From Pseudoduganella rivuli (lineage in GTDB: Bacteria; Pseudomonadota; Gammaproteobacteria; Burkholderiales; Burkholderiaceae_D): 64,000 nucleotides of DNA. Within the stretch, counting starts at the first letter, position 1; each line of letters opens with the position of its first letter. The stretch spans positions 124,001-188,000 of the forward strand of contig NZ_WKJJ01000015.1 in assembly GCF_009674485.1 (NCBI RefSeq). The letters are read 5' to 3'. This document shows, piece after piece, positions 24,560 through 32,974 of the stretch. A model generated the notes under the pieces. The model worked only from the letters and a program-made list of their open reading frames with translations. It made no database searches and was not told the DNA's origin. Made by a program: the position numbers and the translations under genes.

Positions 24560-25909
24560 ATGAAACGTTCCCCCCTCACGGCGGGGCGGACGGCGCTCGC
24601 CTGTGCCCTCGCCGCATCCGTTCTTACCGCTGCCGCCGCCCCCACGCTGCACGACAGCGCCCGCCGCCTCGCCACCCAGCGCACCGCCAACGGCGCCGTG
24701 GCCAGCATCGTGATCGGCATCGTCGAGCAAGGCGGCGATCCCGCCATCCACGGCTTTGGTTCAGTGAACGGCCGCGCACCCGACGGTGACACCGTATATG
24801 AAATCGGCTCCGTCACCAAGACTTTCACTGCGCTGCTGCTGGCGCAGGAAGCGGCAGGCGGAAAACTGGCGCTGGACGAACCGGTGCAGCACCTGCTGCC
24901 CGGCTACGCCATCCCCGCGTGGCAGGGCCAGGCCATCACCTTGCGCGACCTTGCCACGCAAACGTCCGGGCTGCCCCGCCTGCCTACGGGCTTCATGCCG
25001 CCCGACATGACCAATCCGTACGCGGCATATGGCGCAACGGAGCTGCAAGCGTTCCTGCGCAATCACCATCTCGCCCGCAAGCCGGGCGCGGTGTATGAAT
25101 ACTCGAACCTGGGCTACGGCTTGCTGGGCGTGGCGCTGTCCACCCGCGCCGGCCAATCCTATGCAACCCTGGTGCATGACCGCATTGCCGCGCCGCTGGG
25201 CATGCTATCGACCGCCGTCACACTGACAACGGCCATGCGCGCCAGACTGGCGCTCGGGCATGATGGCGCGGGCAAACCCGCAGCCAACTGGGATTTCGAC
25301 ACCATGGCCGGCGCCGGCGCGCTGCGCTCCACGGCGGCCGACATGCTGCGCTACCTGACAACACTGATGCCCACCGCCGCAGGCAGCCCGTATGCGCTGG
25401 CCATCCAGCGCCAGCGTCCCGCCATCCCTGGCGCCGATATCGCACTGGGCTGGCATTTGAGCGACGTGCGCGGCACGCGCATCGTCTGGCACAACGGCCA
25501 AACCGGCGGCTATGCCGCTTTTGCCGGCGTCACGGCGGATGGCAAACGGGGCGTGGTGGTGCTGGCCAATACGTCCGCGCCGATGGACGACATCGCGCTG
25601 GCGGCGCTGGTCCCCGGAGCGGCGCCGCCACCGGAGATCGTGGCATTGACGCCGGACGTGCTGGCCGGTTACACCGGCAAATACCAGCTGGCGCCCGGCT
25701 TTGTGTTGACGATCCAGCCGCAGCGCCAGGGCTTGCAGGTACAGGCGACCGGGCAGCCGCCGTTCGAAGCGCAGGCCACGGCGCGCGATGAGTTCGTTGT
25801 CGCCGCGGTGGATGCCCGGCTGAGTTTCCGGCGCAATGCTGCCGGCACGGTGGAGAGCGTGGTGTTGCGGCAGCATGGGCAGGAAGTGCCGGGGAAGAGG
25901 ATCGAGTAA
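24560..25909 (+). CDS. Serine hydrolase of the beta-lactamase class C / penicillin-binding family
   Basis: A 449-residue exported protein with an Ala-rich signal peptide. The fold's motifs are present: SxxK in GSVTKTF (about residue 90), YSN in YEYSNLGYG, and an HxG-type third motif (HNGQTGGYAAFAG). Residues 365-449 form an extra C-terminal domain like those appended to many class C-type esterases and D-aminopeptidases. This may be a beta-lactamase, an esterase or a DD-peptidase-like enzyme; the sequence does not decide. A GGAG ribosome site precedes the ATG. Confidence 0.85.
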   Translation: MKRSPLTAGRTALACALAASVLTAAAAPTLHDSARRLATQRTANGAVASIVIGIVEQGGDPAIHGFGSVNGRAPDGDTVYEIGSVTKTFTALLLAQEAAGGKLALDEPVQHLLPGYAIPAWQGQAITLRDLATQTSGLPRLPTGFMPPDMTNPYAAYGATELQAFLRNHHLARKPGAVYEYSNLGYGLLGVALSTRAGQSYATLVHDRIAAPLGMLSTAVTLTTAMRARLALGHDGAGKPAANWDFDTMAGAGALRSTAADMLRYLTTLMPTAAGSPYALAIQRQRPAIPGADIALGWHLSDVRGTRIVWHNGQTGGYAAFAGVTADGKRGVVVLANTSAPMDDIALAALVPGAAPPPEIVALTPDVLAGYTGKYQLAPGFVLTIQPQRQGLQVQATGQPPFEAQATARDEFVVAAVDARLSFRRNAAGTVESVVLRQHGQEVPGKRIE

Positions 25910-25917
25910 TCTGATCT

Positions 25918-26196
25918 CTATCCCACATCTGCCCGACTGCGGCCTATCAATTTACAGCCGCATTCGGTCGTGCTGCCATGGACGGCAACGGGAATGCCGT
26001 CCACTGTCACGGCATTGTGGGCCGTGATGATTTTATTGATGCCGTGCGGTTTGCCACCGGGGTAGCATCGGGGACATTCCACTTTGTCGCCCAAGCGGGC
26101 AATGGCTTTGCCGTCGATATCGTGCTTGGGCGAGCCTGTGATGACTTTGCCGCCATGGTCAGTGGCATCGCCGACCACGATGATTTGCAGGGACAT
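25918..26196 (-). CDS. PAAR-domain protein (T6SS spike tip)
   Basis: A 92-residue PAAR protein that would cap the VgrG trimer with a sharp zinc-bound cone. Typical segments are VVGDATDHGGKVITGSP, AIARLGDKVECPRC and the C-terminal VAVHGSTTECGCKLIG. It has no effector extension. AAGGAG precedes the ATG. It is the last gene of the minus-strand T6SS run, 27 bp after the Sel1 lipoprotein gene. Confidence 0.93.
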   Translation of the reverse strand: MSLQIIVVGDATDHGGKVITGSPKHDIDGKAIARLGDKVECPRCYPGGKPHGINKIITAHNAVTVDGIPVAVHGSTTECGCKLIGRSRADVG

Positions 26197-26223
26197 TTGC
26201 GACTCCTTGCGTTTGGCTGCGCA

Positions 26224-27228
26224 TTAGTAGGTTGGTGGGCCTTCCGGCTCCGGAGTCAAGGCAGCTTCGATGCCATGCCATTCCGGTAAAGCGGCTGGCG
26301 GCAGGGGAAGCACCTTATCCAATCTTCCCAACCGCAAGTCGCGATTCAGGTCCAGAGCGTCGTAAATTTCCTTATAACGGCGCGCTCGCTCTGGGTCCCG
26401 GTCTGAACCAAGCGCTTTCAGCATTTCTTCTTTTTTGGCAATGCCGTCGTCAGTATCAAATATGAGATTAAGTGCCGATGCACTTTCACTATCACCGAAG
26501 GTTACGCCATCCTGATATAAGCGCACGGCTTCCATGGCCCGCCCCTCTATCTTAGCAATCACAGCTAGTTGATATGCAGCCGCTCCGAAACCTTGTTTAT
26601 ATGCACATTGCAGCATCAATTCCTCCTCATTCAGGCGTCGTGCTCTACCATATGCATCAGCCAATGCCATCAATGCTTCTGGACTGCCTAATTTTGCAGC
26701 CTTCAAATATAAAGCCCACGCAATTTCTTTACTTTGTTCCACTCCCCCATATCCTTTTTCATACGCCACGCCCAAATCGTAGAATCCCCATGCTTGACCT
26801 GCCTCCACAGCAGTTTTAACAATGGCGATTGACTTTTCCGGATCCGGATCTAGAACATGATTTGAAGAAGTTATGCCCAGCCCCAACCGATAAAAGTTAG
26901 CAAGAAGAGCTTTGGCACCCCAGTCCCCCTTTTCAGCAGAAAACATAACATCATACAATATCGATTTATTTTCCTCTTTATCAAACAACCACGCCTGTTT
27001 ACTGCGCCATCTTTTTCGTGCGCTTAGATATATATCATACGGTTCTTTTGAACGAACATCAGGCATATGATCTCTCCACCGCCCACAAATGGGCGGCACA
27101 CTATTTACATCAAAATTCGGCAATTTTAAGATAGCATCATGCATAGCGTCTCCCTTCGCGCAACCTTCAGCGAAAATCAAAAAAGCAGCTAAGAGAAAAA
27201 TTTCACGAATGAAGAATTTTCTTTTCAT
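26224..27228 (-). CDS. Sel1-repeat lipoprotein, probable immunity protein for the phospholipase D effector
   Basis: A 334-residue protein with a lipoprotein signal ending in a FAEGC lipobox, so it should be anchored in the periplasm. Sel1-type repeats occupy about residues 100-265 (GAKALLANFYRLGLGI, GFYDLGVAYEKGYGGVE, LMALADAYGRARRL). Sel1-repeat lipoproteins are the known immunity proteins (Tli5 type) for Tle5 phospholipase D effectors of Pseudomonas, and this gene overlaps the effector stop by 4 bp (ATGA). Noticeably more A+T-rich than the housekeeping neighbours. Immunity is inferred, not shown. Confidence 0.82.
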   Translation of the reverse strand: MKRKFFIREIFLLAAFLIFAEGCAKGDAMHDAILKLPNFDVNSVPPICGRWRDHMPDVRSKEPYDIYLSARKRWRSKQAWLFDKEENKSILYDVMFSAEKGDWGAKALLANFYRLGLGITSSNHVLDPDPEKSIAIVKTAVEAGQAWGFYDLGVAYEKGYGGVEQSKEIAWALYLKAAKLGSPEALMALADAYGRARRLNEEELMLQCAYKQGFGAAAYQLAVIAKIEGRAMEAVRLYQDGVTFGDSESASALNLIFDTDDGIAKKEEMLKALGSDRDPERARRYKEIYDALDLNRDLRLGRLDKVLPLPPAALPEWHGIEAALTPEPEGPPTY

Positions 27229-29174
27229 ACCACGGGCTCTCCTGGCTCTCTATCCACAAAGAACGGCAACAGCATGCTCGCCAACTGGTCACCACGTTTT
27301 TTAGCAGCCTTATTATCTTCCATGGCAGCCCGCCAATTAAAAAATGTTGAAGCCATATCCCCAAAGCAATCCGGCCCATACTTCTTTGTACATTGATAAA
27401 AAAGATCCCGCCTCAATCCATACGCAACATCACTTGCCGTACTCAACACATTTAGCTCACTATCAATAGCCATACTTCTGAGATTGAGGTTGGCTGATCC
27501 AATCGTAAAAGCTGCATCATCCACAATAGCAACCTTCGCGTGAATGTAAATTTCTTCATACTCATCAGGATTCAGCCTCACACCTGCAGTCATCTTCCTG
27601 CACGTCCAAAGCGACCCCACAACCACATTTATTCCATAAGCCTTCATTGTTTCCAATGAAACTGGAAGCTTACCCTTTCCTTTACTCGCATTTTCCATTG
27701 CCCTTTTATGCTCAACCACCATGGAGTCACTTTTCCCTAATTTCGAAATCGTGTCATAGGTCGGAAGGTCCATCCCTTTATCCTCTGGCGTTGATGTGAG
27801 GATAAAAACGTAAATCGGCTTAAGGAATTTGTTATCCCTCAGCCTTTCCACGCACTTCACAAGGTAGGCTGACCATGTGTCATATTGTATGTACTGATTT
27901 TGAATAAAAATGTAATGATGTATTTGCCGCGTCAAATTTGCATAGCACTCCTTGATGGACTTTTCCCCATGCAGCGGTTGCGTTCTCAGCAATTGAACGC
28001 TATGCCGGCCGTCATCGAGTATGAAGGACTTCCAGCTTATTTCCCTCCTCGTTTTCAACCCTTCATTATCTTTGGCGCTGGCTTCAGTTTTCCTGTTCAA
28101 CAAAGGCTTTAAAAGAACGCCTATCACCTCAAAGAAAAAAGAAGTTGGCGGCGCGGATTCTGCCCAAGCCTGACAAAAATTATGATTAAGATCATAGAGT
28201 ACCGGACCACGCAGGCGGCATGAAACATCCTGGTATGGTTTAGTCACATAGCTACGCTCATCGATATATTGCTGAGCAGCACTAGATACCTGAAGCAACT
28301 CAGCGTCAGAATAGCCAAAGGACGGCAATCCATTCGACCCAGCAGTACCAGCAGTCACCGCAATGGAACCTGCGCGATTGCAGGCCTCATTCATAATCTT
28401 CTTGGCGTCACTTTTAAAAAACCGCTCCCGACGCGAGTCACGGAACAGATGTTCTTCCGTATCCCAGAAATCCGTCACGCTGTTATGCCCCATGACATAA
28501 CCAATCGCGGACTGCGGATCTTCGTAATCTATCAACATCATTTTCTGATGATGAGTAGCATAGAGCTCAGATGCCTTCACCATATAGCCCGGAGGCTCAC
28601 ACTCACCGACAAGAGCAGGTTTCAAGTATTTGTTAGGAACCATTCGTACGTGAAACTCTATAGACCCCGCGTTGCCTGATCTCACATCAGCAAACCAGTC
28701 CGCGTTGTAGTCCTGATGTTCTGGTCCGTAAAATTCTTTTTTCATATAGCATCCCACGGCCGGATATTGCGCTCCATAATACCCTGGAATGTTTTTCATT
28801 TTTGACTGAGAAAGCACATCGTCATGCCAGACAATTATGCGAACCGTGACGGGGTGCTTTTCCCTTCCAGCTATTTTCTTCAATATGTCGCCATACCTTT
28901 CGCCCTCCTCAGCCTCTCCTCCTCTCATCAGTACCATGCCGGGATCAAATCCCCATGTGATGATATCCACACTTCGTTTCGCATTCCTCAGATCCTGAGC
29001 TATACGCCCAAACGTCTTTTCGCCACAAATCAACGGCTCTATTGCGCAGTTATGTTTGGGAAAATATACCTGCCTATTTTCCCGCACCCACCAAGGCAGC
29101 ACCAAACAACTATAGGGCGCGGAGGTTGAATCGTAATAAAGGTTTTGTATATAGAGTTTTTCATTCTCGTCCAT
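27225..29174 (-). CDS. T6SS phospholipase D effector (Tle5-like)
   Basis: A 649-residue protein with two HKD motifs: HQKMMLID near residue 209 and HAKVAIVD near residue 544, the latter followed by IGSANLNLRSM, as in phospholipase D. No signal peptide, as expected for a VgrG cargo. The ATG at 29174 has a good GGGGAGA site and lies inside the 3' end of vgrG (14-bp overlap), so effector and spike are co-translated. Tle5 enzymes cleave phosphatidylethanolamine in target cells. The gene is visibly A+T-rich compared with vgrG, a common mark of swapped effector cassettes. Confidence 0.9.
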   Translation of the reverse strand: MDENEKLYIQNLYYDSTSAPYSCLVLPWWVRENRQVYFPKHNCAIEPLICGEKTFGRIAQDLRNAKRSVDIITWGFDPGMVLMRGGEAEEGERYGDILKKIAGREKHPVTVRIIVWHDDVLSQSKMKNIPGYYGAQYPAVGCYMKKEFYGPEHQDYNADWFADVRSGNAGSIEFHVRMVPNKYLKPALVGECEPPGYMVKASELYATHHQKMMLIDYEDPQSAIGYVMGHNSVTDFWDTEEHLFRDSRRERFFKSDAKKIMNEACNRAGSIAVTAGTAGSNGLPSFGYSDAELLQVSSAAQQYIDERSYVTKPYQDVSCRLRGPVLYDLNHNFCQAWAESAPPTSFFFEVIGVLLKPLLNRKTEASAKDNEGLKTRREISWKSFILDDGRHSVQLLRTQPLHGEKSIKECYANLTRQIHHYIFIQNQYIQYDTWSAYLVKCVERLRDNKFLKPIYVFILTSTPEDKGMDLPTYDTISKLGKSDSMVVEHKRAMENASKGKGKLPVSLETMKAYGINVVVGSLWTCRKMTAGVRLNPDEYEEIYIHAKVAIVDDAAFTIGSANLNLRSMAIDSELNVLSTASDVAYGLRRDLFYQCTKKYGPDCFGDMASTFFNWRAAMEDNKAAKKRGDQLASMLLPFFVDREPGEPVV

Positions 29175-31956
29175 ATGAGTCTCCCCCTGATGAATCAAGC
29201 CATGTCGAAGTAAACGGATTGGAAAGAAGCCTGTCCTCGTCAAGATTGGAGGAATGCTCAGTCAACGCCCCGCCTGGATTCACATACCCATGGAAGCCCA
29301 TGCCGCTACTGGTCTTATCGGGAGAACTCTCTCTGGTGGGAAGGATGCGGAATACTTGTCCATTCACCAACTCGAGGCGATACGTGCTTTCAGCGGCCAA
29401 TTCATGTTTGAAGACCAGCGCCCCGTCTTGATTCAACTGCCCCTCTTCCAGCAAGGAGTCATCCTTGAAAAGCTTGTAAGGCAACCCGGAACATGCGCGT
29501 CCCGCCGCACTCGCATGCGTTCCCACGTTAAGCGCGCCGCGCCCCTTCAGTTCTGCCAACCCTGGCATCACCACATCCACATCACTATTCTTCGGCCCGA
29601 CAAAACTATGCCGCGCCGCGTGTCCAACGTAGTTCCCATTGGTGCCCCGCTCGATCCCGTCAGCGTTAAGCTTCATGTAGCTCCCACCGCCATTGATGAC
29701 CACCTCTTCCTTGGCAGTGATAAGAATGCGATTCGCCGTCTGCGAGATTTCCAACTTGGACAGCAACCGGATGTTGTCCGTCAGCGCCTGAATATCGATG
29801 TCCCCTGCAGCCGCCACCAGCTTCATCCCGGCCTGCTGCACGAACAGCCGTAGCGAGCGCTTAATGGTGGCGAACAAGCTCTCCCCGCTGGACAGTGAGA
29901 AGCTCTTGCCGCAACTAAGCGCTGTATGCTGATCGCTGGCGATATGCGTGCTGCCCGCAGTTGTGCTGGCGATGCCTGCCGGGCTGGCAAACACCAGGTG
30001 TGAGGCCAGTGCTTTTCCATCCTTGCCTGCCATTGCGCGCTGCTGTGTCTCCAGCGTCTTCATGACATCGGCCTGCTGTCGGGCAGCTTCACCGTCATGC
30101 TGCTGCGCGAGCTCCGCCAGACTGGCGTGGCTTTGCTGCGCGCGATCCAGGCGCATCGCGGTTTCTTCCATACTGGCCGTCTGTGAACGCGCAGCAGTGC
30201 GCTCCTCCGTCGTCACCAACATCCCCCTCCCAGCCCGCACCACCCCATGCCCATCCGTCCTCAACTCAAATCCCTCCCCACGCACCTCTCCCCGCCCCGC
30301 CTTGCTTTCCACCCGCACGATATGCCCCAGCGCCAACTGGCTATGCAAATGATCACTGCGCAACTGCGCCTGCAACTGGTCCCGCGTGTCATCCATCACC
30401 AGCTGATTCCCGCGCGAACCGCCAAGCTCCCTGCTCCGCCACCCCGACAACGCCCGCTGCCCCCGCAACTCCCACGGTGGCGCATGCCTCCCGTTGTAAA
30501 CCACCCCTGTCACAATCGGATGGTCCACATTCCCATTGACGAACTGCACCACCACTTCCTGCCCGACGCGCGGCAACCCGATCTGCCCGAACCCCGCACC
30601 GGCCACCGGCATCGCCACCCGCACCCACGGCTCGGCGCCGCCCGTCCCCGTTCCCAACCGGTCCCAGTGGAACTGCACCTTGATCCTCCCCAGGTCATCC
30701 GTGTGAATCTCTTCCCCCGCAGGGCCCACGACGATGGCCGTCTGCACACCCGGGTCGGCGCAAGGCTGGCTGTGGTAACCCCGCTCCGGATACCAGCGCC
30801 GCTCCTGGCGGATACACGTGAACCGGTTCGTGTAGCGCGATTCCGCATGGCGCCCGTCCTGGTAGTTGTTGCTGGCGTTGTGCTCCACCGCCAGGATCAG
30901 GTAGCTGCGGCCCTCGCGCGAAGCGTCGCCGATTTCCTTAGCGGGTGCCTGGCCGCTGAAATGTTCTTCCAGCTTGAAGCAGCGCCCCGGCTGCGCATTG
31001 CGGTCGTTGCCGGACGCTTCGAAGGTCTGGTACAGCGCTTCCCGCCCATCGCTGCGCCGTTGCGCCAGCGGTTCCCCTTCGCGGCTGCCCTGGTACGCCC
31101 TGGCGCCCGCGTATTCGTGCACTTCATGCTCGAACAGGTCGCCCTGCACATAACGGGTCTGCGCCGAGATATGTTGTGGCGACGGGTTCTTGTAATCGAA
31201 CGTGGACAACGTCAGCCTGTTCGCGCCGATGCGGCGTACTGCCTGCCATTGGTGGATGCTGTCGTCTTCCTTCGATCCCGCTTCGCTGCGGAACGGCATG
31301 CCGTCCGGCGCTTCCGTGCCGTCACGCGCATCGATGGGGTCCAGCATCATGGTGTCGTCACCGAGCCACAAGGTATGGCCATTGGCGCGGTGCTCGTACC
31401 AGTAATGCCAGCCGCGCGCTTCCCAGCGCCGGTGCAAGTGGTTGTAGTCCGTCTCGTTGTACTGGTTGGCGCAGGTGATGGGCGGATCGCCGTGATACAG
31501 GCGCGTTTGCCAGTCGTGCTGCACGCAGTGGCGCAGCGTCAGTTCCGTGATCTGCAGCAGCGTGCGGCCATGGAAGCCGACGCAATCCTGGCGCAGCCGG
31601 ACAAACGCCATCCACGGTTCCAGCACCATGCGGTATTTCGCCAGGCCGCCATCGGCGCCCAGCAGGCTGAATTCTGTCACGTAGCCATTGAAATGGCGCA
31701 GCAAGCCGTCGTTGCGCACCAGCGAGATGGTCACCATCTTGCCCATCATCGACGTCAGCGCAATATGCGCGTCGTCCGACAGCAATTCCGCTTCGTAGCG
31801 GAATGAGCGCGACATCTCTTCGCGCGCATGCAGGGTATTGACCAGCAACACCGCATATTCCGGGCCATCATCGCGCGGAAAATCCATCGTCAGCAAACGG
31901 CCATGCTGGCTTTCGCCATCCAGCACCGACTGTATCCACGTCCTTGCGCCATCCAT
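29161..31956 (-). CDS. vgrG: Type VI secretion spike protein VgrG with transthyretin-like C-terminal extension
   Basis: A 931-residue spike protein. The gp27-like part (residues 1-400) leads into the gp5 OB-fold (TAIVVGPAGEEIHTDDLGRI, RVAMPVAGAGFGQIGLPRVG, VNGNVDHPIVTGVVYN), then a DUF2345 beta-prism (about 640-800). The last ~100 residues contain a transthyretin-like unit (GRACSGLPYKLFKDDSLLEE ... STYRLELVNGQVFRI), a module known in other VgrGs to bind lipase cargo. I choose ATG 31956 because AAGGAGG lies 6 bp upstream; the ATG at 31962 abuts it. Confidence 0.95.
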   Translation of the reverse strand: MDGARTWIQSVLDGESQHGRLLTMDFPRDDGPEYAVLLVNTLHAREEMSRSFRYEAELLSDDAHIALTSMMGKMVTISLVRNDGLLRHFNGYVTEFSLLGADGGLAKYRMVLEPWMAFVRLRQDCVGFHGRTLLQITELTLRHCVQHDWQTRLYHGDPPITCANQYNETDYNHLHRRWEARGWHYWYEHRANGHTLWLGDDTMMLDPIDARDGTEAPDGMPFRSEAGSKEDDSIHQWQAVRRIGANRLTLSTFDYKNPSPQHISAQTRYVQGDLFEHEVHEYAGARAYQGSREGEPLAQRRSDGREALYQTFEASGNDRNAQPGRCFKLEEHFSGQAPAKEIGDASREGRSYLILAVEHNASNNYQDGRHAESRYTNRFTCIRQERRWYPERGYHSQPCADPGVQTAIVVGPAGEEIHTDDLGRIKVQFHWDRLGTGTGGAEPWVRVAMPVAGAGFGQIGLPRVGQEVVVQFVNGNVDHPIVTGVVYNGRHAPPWELRGQRALSGWRSRELGGSRGNQLVMDDTRDQLQAQLRSDHLHSQLALGHIVRVESKAGRGEVRGEGFELRTDGHGVVRAGRGMLVTTEERTAARSQTASMEETAMRLDRAQQSHASLAELAQQHDGEAARQQADVMKTLETQQRAMAGKDGKALASHLVFASPAGIASTTAGSTHIASDQHTALSCGKSFSLSSGESLFATIKRSLRLFVQQAGMKLVAAAGDIDIQALTDNIRLLSKLEISQTANRILITAKEEVVINGGGSYMKLNADGIERGTNGNYVGHAARHSFVGPKNSDVDVVMPGLAELKGRGALNVGTHASAAGRACSGLPYKLFKDDSLLEEGQLNQDGALVFKHELAAESTYRLELVNGQVFRILPTRESSPDKTSSGMGFHGYVNPGGALTEHSSNLDEDRLLSNPFTSTWLDSSGGDSYGRE

Positions 31957-31972
31957 CGCCATCCTCCTTGCG

Positions 31973-32974
31973 CTACAACTGCAACAGATACCGCACTTGC
32001 GCCCGCCCCACCCGCCCATGACGATCCGGCAAAAAGGTATCCCAGCCCAGCCGGCGCCGCCGGCCAGGCGGTTCCAATACCAGCGGGCGTATCACCTGGG
32101 GCGCCAGCAACAGCCGTACTTCAAACGTCAGCGAAGGTGCGGCACACAGCCGCAACAGCTCGGCCAGCGCCGCCGCACCCTCGCCACCCGGTAGAAACCG
32201 CTCCAGTTCATCGGCTTGCAGCGGCCCGATATCGAGCCGCACGCCGCGTTCGGGCCGGAACAACCGGGCGCCCAGCATGGCGCCGCCCCCCAGCATGGGA
32301 CGGGTACGCCCCAGCACAGAGCGGCGCGCCTGCGGCACGGGTTCCCACCTGCCGGCAAATTGTTCGCAAGCGAGGGGCACCCTGAAATAACCGCCCAATA
32401 TCTGGGCAATGGCCATTCCGCTGACTGGCCGCATGCGCAGCAAGCCCGCGTAATATGCCGCCACATGGTCGTAGGGATGGCGGGGCGCTGGCTGCACGCC
32501 GGACAGCGCCAGCAGCAACGGTAGCAAGTTGTCGGCACCGCCCGTGGCCAGGCCATGCTCGAGCCGCCGCAACTCGTCCGCCTGGCAATGCAGCGCCATC
32601 AGGCGCGACGACAACAGGTCGATGAACGCGCACACGCCGCGACGCTGGTCCCCCGACGGCAAGTCGGCGATGTGCTGCGTGTCGTGCAGCGGCAGCGCGC
32701 CCGCCGCCCCCAGCAAGCCGATAAAGGCGGGCGTCAGCGCGACTTCCAGCTCAGGGTCCGACATCTCCAGCGCCACCAGCTCGGCAGCGGGAAACGCCAG
32801 CGACAAGCTGTTACGAAACCCCAGCACCCGCGCATACGCTTCGTCCTGCGCTATCCCCTGCGCTGCCAGCCAGCGCAACAGCAACCGCAGCGCCTGCGCC
32901 ACGCTGAAGCGCCACGGTTCATCCCGCAGGCGCCGGATCACGCCAGGCTGGCATAGCCGCTGCGAGGTGCGCAT
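31973..32974 (-). CDS. tssG: T6SS baseplate protein TssG
   Basis: A 333-residue TssG (ImpH/VasB) protein; the N-terminal MRTSQRLCQPGVIRRLRDEP and PWRFSVAQALRLL segments are typical. With two TssF copies it makes the baseplate wedge. AAGGAG lies 8 bp before the ATG at 32974, inside the end of tssF (37-bp overlap), so the two are coupled. vgrG starts 16 bp after its stop. Confidence 0.93.
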   Translation of the reverse strand: MRTSQRLCQPGVIRRLRDEPWRFSVAQALRLLLRWLAAQGIAQDEAYARVLGFRNSLSLAFPAAELVALEMSDPELEVALTPAFIGLLGAAGALPLHDTQHIADLPSGDQRRGVCAFIDLLSSRLMALHCQADELRRLEHGLATGGADNLLPLLLALSGVQPAPRHPYDHVAAYYAGLLRMRPVSGMAIAQILGGYFRVPLACEQFAGRWEPVPQARRSVLGRTRPMLGGGAMLGARLFRPERGVRLDIGPLQADELERFLPGGEGAAALAELLRLCAAPSLTFEVRLLLAPQVIRPLVLEPPGRRRRLGWDTFLPDRHGRVGRAQVRYLLQL

